64,000 nt of DNA from Streptomyces sp. NBC_01451. Its GTDB lineage: Bacteria; Actinomycetota; Actinomycetes; Streptomycetales; Streptomycetaceae. The notes under the pieces were generated by a model that saw only the letters and a program-made list of their open reading frames with translations, ran no database searches and was not told the DNA's origin. Shown piece after piece: positions 1 through 7,585 of the stretch. The stretch covers positions 6,696,001 to 6,760,000 of the forward strand of contig NZ_CP109479.1 of assembly GCF_036227485.1 (NCBI RefSeq), written 5' to 3'. A program made the position numbers and the translations under genes. Position 1 is the stretch's first letter, and each line of letters opens with the position of its first letter.

Positions 1-850
1 GCCAGACCCGGTTGTCGCCCTTGGTGGTGAACCAGACCTTGTCGTCGGCGTAGTAGCAACCCTCGCCGCCGTTGAAGGACTTGGAGCCGGAGACCTGGGT
101 GCGGGTGGTGGTCGGGGAGCCGTCCGGGTCGGGGATCGTGGTCCAGGTGTACGAGCCAGAGGTCGCCGTGCCGGCCACCAGGACCTGGAGGGTGCCGGCC
201 GACAGGTCGCCCCAGGTCGTGGGAACGAAGCGGTAGAGGCGGCCGTTCGTCTCGTCCTCCGTCAGGTAGACGACCTTGCGGACCGGGTCCGCTGCCGCCG
301 CCTCGTGCTTGAAGCGGCCCATCGCGGGGCGCTGCGTCGCCGCGGTCGTGCCCCACGGGTCGGTCTCGTAGACGTACCCCAGCGACACCTCCTCGCAGGA
401 CAGCCACGTGTTCCAGGGGGTGCGCCCACCCGCGCAGTTCTGGCGCGTGCCCGACAGGATGCGGTACGCGGCGGTGATGGCGCCCGTCGACGAGAACTTC
501 ACCGCGCTCGCGCCGCCAGACGGGTTGATCTCCGAGTTGGAGACGTAGATCCAGCCCGTGCCGTCGGCGTAACAGGCGCCGCCGTCCGGGGCGTTGTGCC
601 AGGTGTACGACGTTCCGGTGACCGTCTGGCCCGAGCGGGCGACGACCCTGCTGGTGAAGCCGGCGGGGAGTCTGATGCCGTTGGCGTCGGGTGCGGCGAG
701 GGCTCCGTACGGGCCCGTGCCCGGCTGGGCGGGGGCCGCGTGGGCGGCGCCGCGCCACAGGGTGCCGCCGAAGACGGCCGCCGAGCCGCCGATGACGGCG
801 GCGCGCAGAAGGGTACGGCGTTCCACGTGTGCGTTCACTCGTGCGTCCAC
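1..850 (-). CDS. PhoX/DUF839 family secreted protein, C-terminus beyond window
   Basis: Partial gene entering from the left edge; only its first ~283 residues are present. The start is taken as GTG at 850 because GGAG lies five bases upstream; an in-frame GTG at 838 is the alternative. The N-terminus has a twin-arginine signal (ERRTLLRAAV, then a hydrophobic stretch ending in AHAAPA), so export by Tat is expected. Downstream, a beta-propeller-type sequence with GRLYRFVPTTWG and YADDKVWFTTKGDNRVW resembles the DUF839/PhoX group of phosphatase-like proteins. Catalytic residues and phosphatase activity cannot be judged because the C-terminal part is missing. A degenerate copy of its 5' end lies near 59.1 kb on the same strand. 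Confidence 0.75.
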   Translation of the reverse strand, partial: MDARVNAHVERRTLLRAAVIGGSAAVFGGTLWRGAAHAAPAQPGTGPYGALAAPDANGIRLPAGFTSRVVARSGQTVTGTSYTWHNAPDGGACYADGTGWIYVSNSEINPSGGASAVKFSSTGAITAAYRILSGTRQNCAGGRTPWNTWLSCEEVSLGYVYETDPWGTTAATQRPAMGRFKHEAAAADPVRKVVYLTEDETNGRLYRFVPTTWGDLSAGTLQVLVAGTATSGSYTWTTIPDPDGSPTTTRTQVSGSKSFNGGEGCYYADDKVWFTTKGDNRVW

Positions 851-919
851 TCTCGCTCCAAAGGGGGGTGGCGTGACGTGCGGTGACGTCAGGGACCCTA
901 GGGCGGCGGGATGGAATTG

Positions 920-1906
920 TCATGTACGCGCGGTGTCGCCTTGGCGGTCGTTCGCTGCCGTACCGCGAGACGGCCGGACGGCTGATCGTGGACGCTGCCG
1001 GTCGACATGCCCGTCGATGCGCAGGTCGGCATGCCGGTCGGTGTGCCTGGTCGCACGCCTGGGTCGACCGAGGGTGACGCCCGCCAGTACCAGGGCCAGT
1101 CCGCACAGTTGCTGGACCGTCAGTACCTCTCCGGCGAGTGCCGTGCCCAACAGCACGCCCGTGACGGGGTTGAGGAGCCCGATCAGTCCCACGGTGCCTG
1201 CGGGCAGGTGCCGCAGTCCGGTGAACCAGACGGTGAAGGCCAGCGCGGTGGCGATCAGGGCGACGTAGCAGAAGGCGAGGAGCGTGGGCGGGGGCAGGGC
1301 GGGCGGGGCGCCCTCCACCACTGCGGCGACCGGCAGCAGGAACAGGCCCCCGGCGGTGAGCTGCCAGGCGGTCGTGGCGATCATGTCGGCGTCGCCGCTC
1401 CACCGTTTGGTGAGGATGTGGCCGAAGGACGACACGAGTACGGCCGCCGCCGCGGCGAGGATTCCCGCCACGCTCGCCGCCCCCGCCCCGCCGAGCAGCA
1501 TCAGGCAGACGCCGGCGAGCCCGATCACGGCACCGGCCAGGTGCGCGGGCCGGGGCCGCTCGGACACCAGGGGCCATGCGATGAACATCATCGTCAGCGG
1601 AGACGCCGCCATGACGGTCGACGCGACGCTCGTCGGCAGCAGTTGGGAGGAGACGTAGACGAGGGCGAAGAACACGCTCACGTTGACCAGGCCCAGTACG
1701 GCGGACCGCCACCACCACGCACCCCGGGGCCGTCGCCTGCGCAGAGCCAGCAGGGCGAGTCCGGCGGGCAGCGCCCGCAGCGCGGCCCCGTACAGCGGGC
1801 GATCCATCGGGAGGAACTCGCGGGTGACGAAGTAGTTGGCCCCCCAGGCCACCGGCGCGACCGCGGTCAGTGCCACCCAGCGTGCATTGGCTTCCATGGA
1901 AGACAT
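920..1906 (-). CDS. EamA/DMT family transporter
   Basis: A 328-residue inner-membrane protein with about ten hydrophobic helices in two repeats, as in drug/metabolite exporters of the EamA family. It begins MSSMEANARWVALTAVAPVA. The start at 1906 is preferred over 1897 because GGAAG sits five bases upstream. The hydrophobic repeat pattern and the GAALRALPAGLALLALRRRRPRG junction are typical of the family. The last ~45 residues are hydrophilic and rich in Arg, His and Asp, an unusual tail. It is divergent from a MarR regulator, and the shared 18-bp inverted repeat covers its ribosome binding site, so MarR repression is likely. Substrate is not predictable; amino acids or small drugs are family-level possibilities. 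Confidence 0.85.
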   Translation of the reverse strand: MSSMEANARWVALTAVAPVAWGANYFVTREFLPMDRPLYGAALRALPAGLALLALRRRRPRGAWWWRSAVLGLVNVSVFFALVYVSSQLLPTSVASTVMAASPLTMMFIAWPLVSERPRPAHLAGAVIGLAGVCLMLLGGAGAASVAGILAAAAAVLVSSFGHILTKRWSGDADMIATTAWQLTAGGLFLLPVAAVVEGAPPALPPPTLLAFCYVALIATALAFTVWFTGLRHLPAGTVGLIGLLNPVTGVLLGTALAGEVLTVQQLCGLALVLAGVTLGRPRRATRHTDRHADLRIDGHVDRQRPRSAVRPSRGTAANDRQGDTART

Positions 1907-1908
1907 TA

Positions 1909-1926
1909 TAGCTTCCAGGGAAGCTA
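1909..1926. promoter_or_regulatory. MarR operator candidate between divergent genes
   Basis: A perfect inverted repeat, TAGCTTCC-AG-GGAAGCTA, lies in the 22-bp gap between the EamA exporter start (1906) and the MarR start (1929). Its right arm supplies the AGGGAAG ribosome binding site of marR and its left arm supplies the GGAAG site of the exporter. Size and symmetry fit a MarR dimer site. That MarR binds here is inferred from position. Confidence 0.75.
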
Positions 1927-1928
1927 AT

Positions 1929-2462
1929 ATGGGAGTCATGGAAGAACCGCAGAGGGCGGACCGCGTGGCCCGCATCCAGGACGAGTGGCGCCGTGAACGC
2001 CTGGAGATCGACATCGCGCCACAAGGGGTGATCGGCCGGCTGCACCGGCTGGCGGACCGCCTCAGCGAGGAACTCCGCCTCGTCTACGGGCGCTACGGCC
2101 TGAGCGAGGGGGAGTTCGACGTCCTGTGCGCCCTGCGGCGCGCGGGCGAGCCGTACGAACGGGCACCCGGTGAACTGGCCGCGCACACCATGGTCACCAC
2201 CGGTGCGATGACGAAGCGGATCGATCGCCTGGAACAGGCCGGACTCGTCACCCGCCGCCGGTCCGACGACGACCAGCGGGGGCGGATCGTCGCCCTCACC
2301 GCACCCGGACGGGACCTCATCGACCGGGCGTTCACCGACCACATGCGCAACGAGCGGCGTCTGCTGGACCTCCTGCCGCCCGCCGAGGCCTCGGCGCTCG
2401 AAGAACTGCTGAAGACGTGGCTCTCCCGCATGGAGTATCAGGCCCCTGCCGACGGCGGCTGA
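1929..2462 (+). CDS. MarR family transcriptional regulator
   Basis: A 177-residue protein with a MarR winged helix: LVYGRYGLSEGEFDVLCALRR, then the recognition region TMVTTGAMTKRIDRLEQAGL and the wing VTRRRSDDDQRGRIVALTAPGR. The ATG at 1929 (MGVMEEP) is chosen because AGGGAAG lies about five bases upstream; for the next ATG at 1938 the purine-rich stretch is too close. It is divergent from the EamA exporter and probably represses both genes, with release by the exporter's substrate. Ligand unknown. Confidence 0.88.
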   Translation: MGVMEEPQRADRVARIQDEWRRERLEIDIAPQGVIGRLHRLADRLSEELRLVYGRYGLSEGEFDVLCALRRAGEPYERAPGELAAHTMVTTGAMTKRIDRLEQAGLVTRRRSDDDQRGRIVALTAPGRDLIDRAFTDHMRNERRLLDLLPPAEASALEELLKTWLSRMEYQAPADGG

Positions 2463-2614
2463 CCCCGACACGCACGCCTGCGCGCAGCGGGCGCCGGATG
2501 GCCGGAACCCTGCGGTGCGTGGGCGCGGATCTTCACAACTCCGTTGCGGCGAAGGCCAGTTCACCTACGTTGGTGCCTGATGATCACCATCACCACGACG
2601 CAGGAGGCGCTGCC

Positions 2615-3469
2615 GTGTTGGACGACGACCCCACCCCCTCGGCCGACCCCACCCCCTCGGCCGGTACCGGCACCGGTGCTCGGCCACGGGCGCACATCGA
2701 CACCTCCAAGCCGCACTCGGCCCGTTTCTGGAACTACTTCGTCGGCGGCAAGGACAACTACGAGGTCGACCGGGAGATCGGCGACCAGATCAAGGGGATC
2801 TTCCCCGGTCTCGTCGATGTCGCGGTCACCAGCAGGCACTTCCTGGGACGCGCCGTCCGCTACCTCGCCGACGAGCAGGGCGTACGCCAGTTCCTGGACG
2901 TCGGCACCGGGCTGCCGACCGCCGACAACACCCACGAGGTCGCGCAGCGAGCCGCCCCGGACGCCCGGATCGTGTACGTCGACAACGACCCCGTCGTGCT
3001 GGCCCACGCGGACGCCCTGCTCGGCAGCACCCCCGAGGGCCGGACCGTCTACCTCAACGCCGATCTGTACGCCCCCGAGACCATCCTCGAAGCGGCTGCC
3101 GACACCCTCGACCTCTCCCGGCCGGTCGCGCTGATGATCCTCAACACGCTCGGCCATGTCGCCGACCACGACCAGGCGCGCGACCTGGTGGGCCGCCTGA
3201 TGGCGGGCCTGCCGTCGGGCAGCCATCTGGTGATCAGCGACAGCACCGCCACCAGCGAGGGCATGATCGCCGCGTCGAAGGCCTACAACGCGAGCGGCGC
3301 CGTGCCGTACTACGTAAGAAGCGTCGCGGAGATCGCCGCCTTCTTCGACGGCCTCGACCTGGCGGACCCGGGCGTGGTCCAGGTGCCCGAGTGGCGCCCG
3401 GACCTCCGGGGCCCGGCCGGTCCCGCCGTGTCCGTCGACGCCTACTGCGGAGTGGGCCGCAAGCCCTGA
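2615..3469 (+). CDS. SAM-dependent methyltransferase, DUF574 family
   Basis: A 284-residue member of the actinobacterial DUF574 (Methyltransf_19) family. Visible hallmarks are SARFWNYFVGGKDNYEVDR near the start, the SAM loop FLDVGTGLPTADNTHEVAQ and the strand RIVYVDNDPVVLAHA. The start is GTG 2615, seven bases after a strong AGGAGG; upstream in-frame ATGs have no such site. The N-terminus has a short duplicated stretch (DPTPSADPTPSA). Substrate is unknown for the family; in Streptomyces many paralogues exist, and a second copy lies at 15.0-15.8 kb. It seems monocistronic. Confidence 0.85.
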   Translation: MLDDDPTPSADPTPSAGTGTGARPRAHIDTSKPHSARFWNYFVGGKDNYEVDREIGDQIKGIFPGLVDVAVTSRHFLGRAVRYLADEQGVRQFLDVGTGLPTADNTHEVAQRAAPDARIVYVDNDPVVLAHADALLGSTPEGRTVYLNADLYAPETILEAAADTLDLSRPVALMILNTLGHVADHDQARDLVGRLMAGLPSGSHLVISDSTATSEGMIAASKAYNASGAVPYYVRSVAEIAAFFDGLDLADPGVVQVPEWRPDLRGPAGPAVSVDAYCGVGRKP

Positions 3470-3531
3470 CGCACAGAGCCGGGAACTGGCCATGGGGGCC
3501 GATCCGGCGCAGTCTGGGACGCGTATCCGGA

Positions 3532-3549
3532 TCCGGACACGTGTCCGGA
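3532..3549. repeat. 18-bp perfect palindrome upstream of SDR
   Basis: TCCGGACAC followed directly by its reverse complement GTGTCCGGA, with a further GTCCGGACACG partial copy right after. It sits 58 bp before the SDR start at 3607. It could be a dimeric operator; it lacks a loop and U-run, so it is a poor terminator candidate. Confidence 0.5.
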
Positions 3550-3606
3550 CACGTAGCTGTGTCCGCCGGACCCGTCGGACTCGTCGCTCATGGAGGTATC
3601 CCGAAC

Positions 3607-4533
3607 ATGCCGGGCTGGAACACGCAGGACATCCCCGACCAGAGCGGTCGCATCGCCGTCGTCACCGGTGCCAACAGTGGTCTCGGGTACGTCACCGCGC
3701 GGGAGTTGGCGCGCAAGGGGGCGCGGGTGGTGCTCGCGTGCCGGAGCGAGGCGCGCGGGAACGAGGCGGTCGGGCGGCTGCTGGCCGAAGTACCGGACGC
3801 CATCGCCGAGTTCTGGCCGCTCGACCTCGGGGACCTGGGCTCCGTACGGGAGTTCGCGGACGAGCTCCCGTACGAGCGGCTCGATCTTCTCGTCAACAAC
3901 GCGGGCGTGATGGCGTTGCCGTACGGGACGACGGCGGACGGGTTCGAGACGCAGTTCGGGGTCAACCACCTCGGGCACTTCGCCCTCACCGGCCTGCTGT
4001 TCCCGAGGATGCTCGGCACGTCCGGCGCCCGGATCGTGAACCTCTCCAGCGGCGCCCACGCACTCGGCAACATCGACATCGACGACCTCAACAGCGAGCG
4101 CAAATACCGGCGTTGGACCGCGTACGGGCGTTCCAAGACGGCCAACCTGCTCTTCACGCACGAGCTGGCGCGCAGGCTGGACGCGATCGGCTCGGGTGTC
4201 GTGGTCGCCGCCGCGCATCCCGGGTACGCCGACACCAACCTCCAGACCGCCGCGGCGAAGATGGAGGGCCGCAAGGGCGCCGAGCGGTTCATGGAGATCG
4301 GCAACCGGTACTTCGCCCAGTCCGCCGAGGCGGGCGCCCTGCCCACGCTGTACGCGGCCACCGCGCCCGGCGTACGGCCCGACGCGTTCATCGGCCCGAA
4401 GCTCCTTGGCTGGCGCGGCTCGCCCGCGAGGTCCTGGCGGGCTTCCTGGACGCTCAACGACCGTGCGGGGGAACGCCTTTGGGCCGCCTCCGAGCAGCTC
4501 ACCGGGGTGACGTACGAGGGCCTGAAGGAATGA
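3607..4533 (+). CDS. Short-chain dehydrogenase (retinol-dehydrogenase-like SDR)
   Basis: A 308-residue cytosolic NAD(P)-dependent oxidoreductase. Visible are the Rossmann motif TGANSGLG (residues ~18-25), NNAG at ~98, the serine in NLSSGAH, and the catalytic YGRSK motif at ~180. Its closest general type is the WWOX/retinol dehydrogenase group of SDRs that act on lipophilic alcohols or ketones; the substrate cannot be named. The start at ATG 3607 has GGAGG ten bases upstream; longer upstream extensions have no ribosome binding site. Its stop lies in the left arm of a very strong hairpin shared with the convergent nirD. Confidence 0.85.
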   Translation: MPGWNTQDIPDQSGRIAVVTGANSGLGYVTARELARKGARVVLACRSEARGNEAVGRLLAEVPDAIAEFWPLDLGDLGSVREFADELPYERLDLLVNNAGVMALPYGTTADGFETQFGVNHLGHFALTGLLFPRMLGTSGARIVNLSSGAHALGNIDIDDLNSERKYRRWTAYGRSKTANLLFTHELARRLDAIGSGVVVAAAHPGYADTNLQTAAAKMEGRKGAERFMEIGNRYFAQSAEAGALPTLYAATAPGVRPDAFIGPKLLGWRGSPARSWRASWTLNDRAGERLWAASEQLTGVTYEGLKE

Positions 4534-4581
4534 GTGCGAGCGGTGCCCCGGCCAGTGGAGGCCGGGGCACCGCTCGCACTC
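4532..4581. terminator. Bidirectional terminator, 22-bp perfect stem
   Basis: Two 22-base arms (4532-4553 and 4560-4581) are exact reverse complements separated by the 6-base loop AGTGGA. It separates the convergent SDR and nirD genes and overlaps the SDR stop codon. No U-run is present, as is common for high-GC actinobacterial terminators. Confidence 0.85.
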
Positions 4582-4595
4582 GTCGCCCGGGTGTG

Positions 4596-4970
4596 TCAGG
4601 CGGCGGCGCGCACCTCGTACGCCCGCACGGCCACCGTCTCGTCGTCCAGGCAGCGGCCCGACTCCAGGTCGAAGCGCTGCTTCAGCAGCGGGGAGGCGAC
4701 GTACGGGCGGCCCTGGTGGGTGCCGGTCAGGCCGCGGGAGAGGACCGCCGCGCCGCCGAACGGGTCCCGGTTGTCGATGGCGTACAGGCTGCCCGCGCGG
4801 TCGCGGAAGACGGCCGCCTGGCGGCCGTCCGGCAGCAGGGCCGCCACGCCGCGGCCCGGCAGCAGGAGGCTCAGGTCGCAGACCGTGAACCAGTCGCCTT
4901 CGGCGCCGTCGGCGCTGTCGCCGATCCGCAGTTGGACCTTCAGGTCGGTCGTCTCGGGTGCCAGGGTCAT
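4596..4970 (-). CDS. nirD: Assimilatory nitrite reductase small subunit
   Basis: A 124-residue NirD, the Rieske-fold partner of NirB in NADH-dependent reduction of nitrite to ammonium in the cytoplasm. The sequence fits the NirD fold (WFTVCDLSLLLPGRGVAALL, SLYAIDNRDPFGGAAVLSRG, KQRFDLESGRCLDD). The Cys-His ligands of true Rieske proteins are absent, as is normal for NirD, so no cluster is expected. Its ATG overlaps the nirB stop (ATGA), giving tight translational coupling. It ends at the bidirectional terminator shared with the SDR gene. Confidence 0.93.
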   Translation of the reverse strand: MTLAPETTDLKVQLRIGDSADGAEGDWFTVCDLSLLLPGRGVAALLPDGRQAAVFRDRAGSLYAIDNRDPFGGAAVLSRGLTGTHQGRPYVASPLLKQRFDLESGRCLDDETVAVRAYEVRAAA

Positions 4971-7585
4971 CGCTGGGCACTTCCTTCCAGGACGTCATCG
5001 GCGGGGCGCAGGCCGATGGACAGCAACGGCAGGTCGGGCTTGATCTGGTCGCGCTCGGGGACGAAGCCGACGACCGGGTCGGGAGTGTCCGGCGCGTTCA
5101 CGAAGGACACGAACCGGGCGAGCTTCTCGGGGTCGTTGATGGTGTCGGCCCACTCGTCGCGGTAGTGGGCGACATGCGCGGTCATCAGCGACTCCAGCTC
5201 CTCGCAGATGCCGAGCGAGTCCTCCACGACCACGTCGCGTACGTGGTCCAGGCCGCCGGGGAGCCGCTCCAGCCAGGTCGACGTGCGCTCCAGCCGGTCC
5301 GCCGTGCGGATGTAGAACATCAGGAACCGGTCGATCAGCCTGATCAGTTCGGCGTCGTTCAGGTCCTGGGCCAGCAGGTCCGCGTGGCGTGGGGTCGCGC
5401 CGCCGTTGCCGCCGACGTACAGGTTCCAGCCGCCCGAGGTGGCGATGATGCCGAAGTCCTTGGACTGGGCCTCGGCGCACTCACGGGCGCAGCCCGACAC
5501 CGCCGACTTGAGCTTGTGCGGCGACCTGAGCCCCCGGTAGCGCAGCTCCAGGTCGATCGCCATCCGGACCGAGTCCTGGACGCCGTAGCGGCACCAGGTC
5601 TGGCCGACGCAGGACTTCACCGTACGGAGTGACTTGCCGTAGGCGTGCCCGGACTCGAAGCCGGCGTCCACCAACCGCGTCCAGATCAGCGGGAGTTGTT
5701 CCACCCGTGCGCCGAACATGTCGATCCGCTGACCGCCGGTGATCTTCGTGTAGAGGCCGAAGTCTCGGGCGATCTCGCCGATGACGATCAGACCCTCCGG
5801 GGTGATCTCACCGCCGGGGATGCGCGGGACGACCGAGTACGAGCCGTTCTTCTGCAGGTTGGCGAGGAAGTGGTCGTTGGTGTCCTGCAGGGTGGCCTGC
5901 TCGCCGTCCAGGACGTAGACGTCGGCACCGATCGTCGGGGCGAGGGAGGCGATGATCGAGGCCACCGCCGGCTTGCAGATCTCGCAGCCGTCGCCGCCCC
6001 TGGCGTTGTCGCGGCCGTAGCGGTCCAGCAGGTCCTGGTAGGTGTTGATGCGCAGCGCGAGGACGATCTCGTACAGCTCCTCGCGGGTCTGCGAGAAGCA
6101 GCCGCACAGGCCCTTGTCGACGACGACACCGCTCGCCTCCAGCTCGGCGGTGACGAGCTGGCCGAGGACCTTGACGCAACTGCCGCACGTCGTACCGGCC
6201 TTGGTGCACTTCTTCACCTCGGGCACGGTGGTGCAGTTGTGCTCGGTGACCGCGCCGCGGATCGTGCCCTTGGTGACGTTGTTGCAGGAGCAGATGATCG
6301 CGGCGTCCGGCAGCGCGGTCGGGCCGAGCTGGACCGGGCCGCCGGCGCCCGCCGGGAGCACCAGGGACTCGGGGGAGACCGGCGGGACCGTACCGGTGAA
6401 CGCGCGCAGGGTGCCGTACGCCTCCGCGTCGCCGACGAGGATGCCGCCGAGCAGCTTGCCGTCGCGGCCGATGACGAGCTTCTTGTACAGGCCCGAGCGG
6501 GAGTCGGAGTAGACGACGTCCAGGCAGTCCTCGGTGGCGCCGTGCGCGTCGCCGAAGGACGCCACGTCCACGCCGAGCAGCTTCAGCTTGGTGGAGAGGT
6601 CGGCGCCGGTGAACGTCAGCTCCTCGGCCTCCTCGTCCGCGGCGATGGCGGCGGCGGCCGTCTCCGCCTGCTCGTATCCGGGGGCGACCAGGCCGTACAC
6701 CCGGCCGTCGGAGGCCAGCGCGCACTCGCCGATCGCGAAGACGTGCGGGTCGCTGACCGTGCGGCACTGTTCGTCGACCGCGATGCCGCCGCGCTCGCCG
6801 ACCGTGAGGCCCGACTCGCGGGCCAGCTGGTCGCGGGGGCGGACACCGGCGCTGAACACCACCAGGTCGGTGGCGAGTTCGGAACCGTCGGACAGCTTCA
6901 TACCGGTGACCGCGCCGTCCTCGCCGACGACGATCTCCTGGGTGCCGACGCCCGTGTGGACGGACAGGCCCATGTCCTCGATGGTGCGCAGCAGCGCGGC
7001 GCCGCCGCCCTCGTCGACCTGCACCGGCATCAGGCGCGGCGCGAACTCGACGATGTGGGAGGTGAGTCCGAGGCCCTTCAGCGCACCGGCCGCCTCAAGT
7101 CCGAGCAGACCACCGCCGACCACGGCACCCGTCGTACGGGTGCTCGCGTACTCCTCGATGGCGAGGAGGTCCTCGATGGTCCGGTAGACGAAGCAGCCCT
7201 TGGCGTCCTTGTTGGGGACCGGCGGCACAAAGGGGTAGGAGCCGGTGGCGAGGACGAGGACGTCGTAGTCGACGACCAGCCCGGAGCGCGAGGTCACCCG
7301 CTTCGCCTCGCGGTCGATGGTCTCCGCCGGGTCACCGATGTGCAGCTCGATGCCCTCCCGCTCGATGAACGCCATGTCGGTCATCGACAGGTCCTCGGGC
7401 GTCTTGCCCGAGAAGTACGAGGTCAGCGCCACGCGGTCGTATGCCGGGCGCGGCTCCTCGCACAGCACGACCACGCGGTGCGCGGCGGTCAGGCCACGCT
7501 CGGCGAGGGCTTCGAGGAAGCGCTGGCCGACCATTCCGTGGCCGACGAGCACGATCGTGGGGGTGGCCCCATCAGCGGCGGTCAT
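4967..7585 (-). CDS. nirB: Assimilatory nitrite reductase large subunit, NAD(P)H-dependent
   Basis: An 872-residue full-length NirB. Order of domains: FAD-binding pyridine nucleotide reductase (VLVGHGMVGQRFLEAL at the start, second GxGxxG GGGLLGLEAAG near 160), a BFD-like [2Fe-2S] domain (CSCNNVTKG ... CTKAGTTCGSC), then the sulfite/nitrite reductase half with the siroheme/[4Fe-4S] ligands CVGQTWC and CARECAE. It reduces nitrite to ammonium in six one-electron steps. The start follows GGAGG by about seven bases and overlaps the stop of the upstream reductase by one base. Siroheme may be supplied by the chelatase encoded at 29.5 kb. Confidence 0.96.
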   Translation of the reverse strand: MTAADGATPTIVLVGHGMVGQRFLEALAERGLTAAHRVVVLCEEPRPAYDRVALTSYFSGKTPEDLSMTDMAFIEREGIELHIGDPAETIDREAKRVTSRSGLVVDYDVLVLATGSYPFVPPVPNKDAKGCFVYRTIEDLLAIEEYASTRTTGAVVGGGLLGLEAAGALKGLGLTSHIVEFAPRLMPVQVDEGGGAALLRTIEDMGLSVHTGVGTQEIVVGEDGAVTGMKLSDGSELATDLVVFSAGVRPRDQLARESGLTVGERGGIAVDEQCRTVSDPHVFAIGECALASDGRVYGLVAPGYEQAETAAAAIAADEEAEELTFTGADLSTKLKLLGVDVASFGDAHGATEDCLDVVYSDSRSGLYKKLVIGRDGKLLGGILVGDAEAYGTLRAFTGTVPPVSPESLVLPAGAGGPVQLGPTALPDAAIICSCNNVTKGTIRGAVTEHNCTTVPEVKKCTKAGTTCGSCVKVLGQLVTAELEASGVVVDKGLCGCFSQTREELYEIVLALRINTYQDLLDRYGRDNARGGDGCEICKPAVASIIASLAPTIGADVYVLDGEQATLQDTNDHFLANLQKNGSYSVVPRIPGGEITPEGLIVIGEIARDFGLYTKITGGQRIDMFGARVEQLPLIWTRLVDAGFESGHAYGKSLRTVKSCVGQTWCRYGVQDSVRMAIDLELRYRGLRSPHKLKSAVSGCARECAEAQSKDFGIIATSGGWNLYVGGNGGATPRHADLLAQDLNDAELIRLIDRFLMFYIRTADRLERTSTWLERLPGGLDHVRDVVVEDSLGICEELESLMTAHVAHYRDEWADTINDPEKLARFVSFVNAPDTPDPVVGFVPERDQIKPDLPLLSIGLRPADDVLEGSAQR

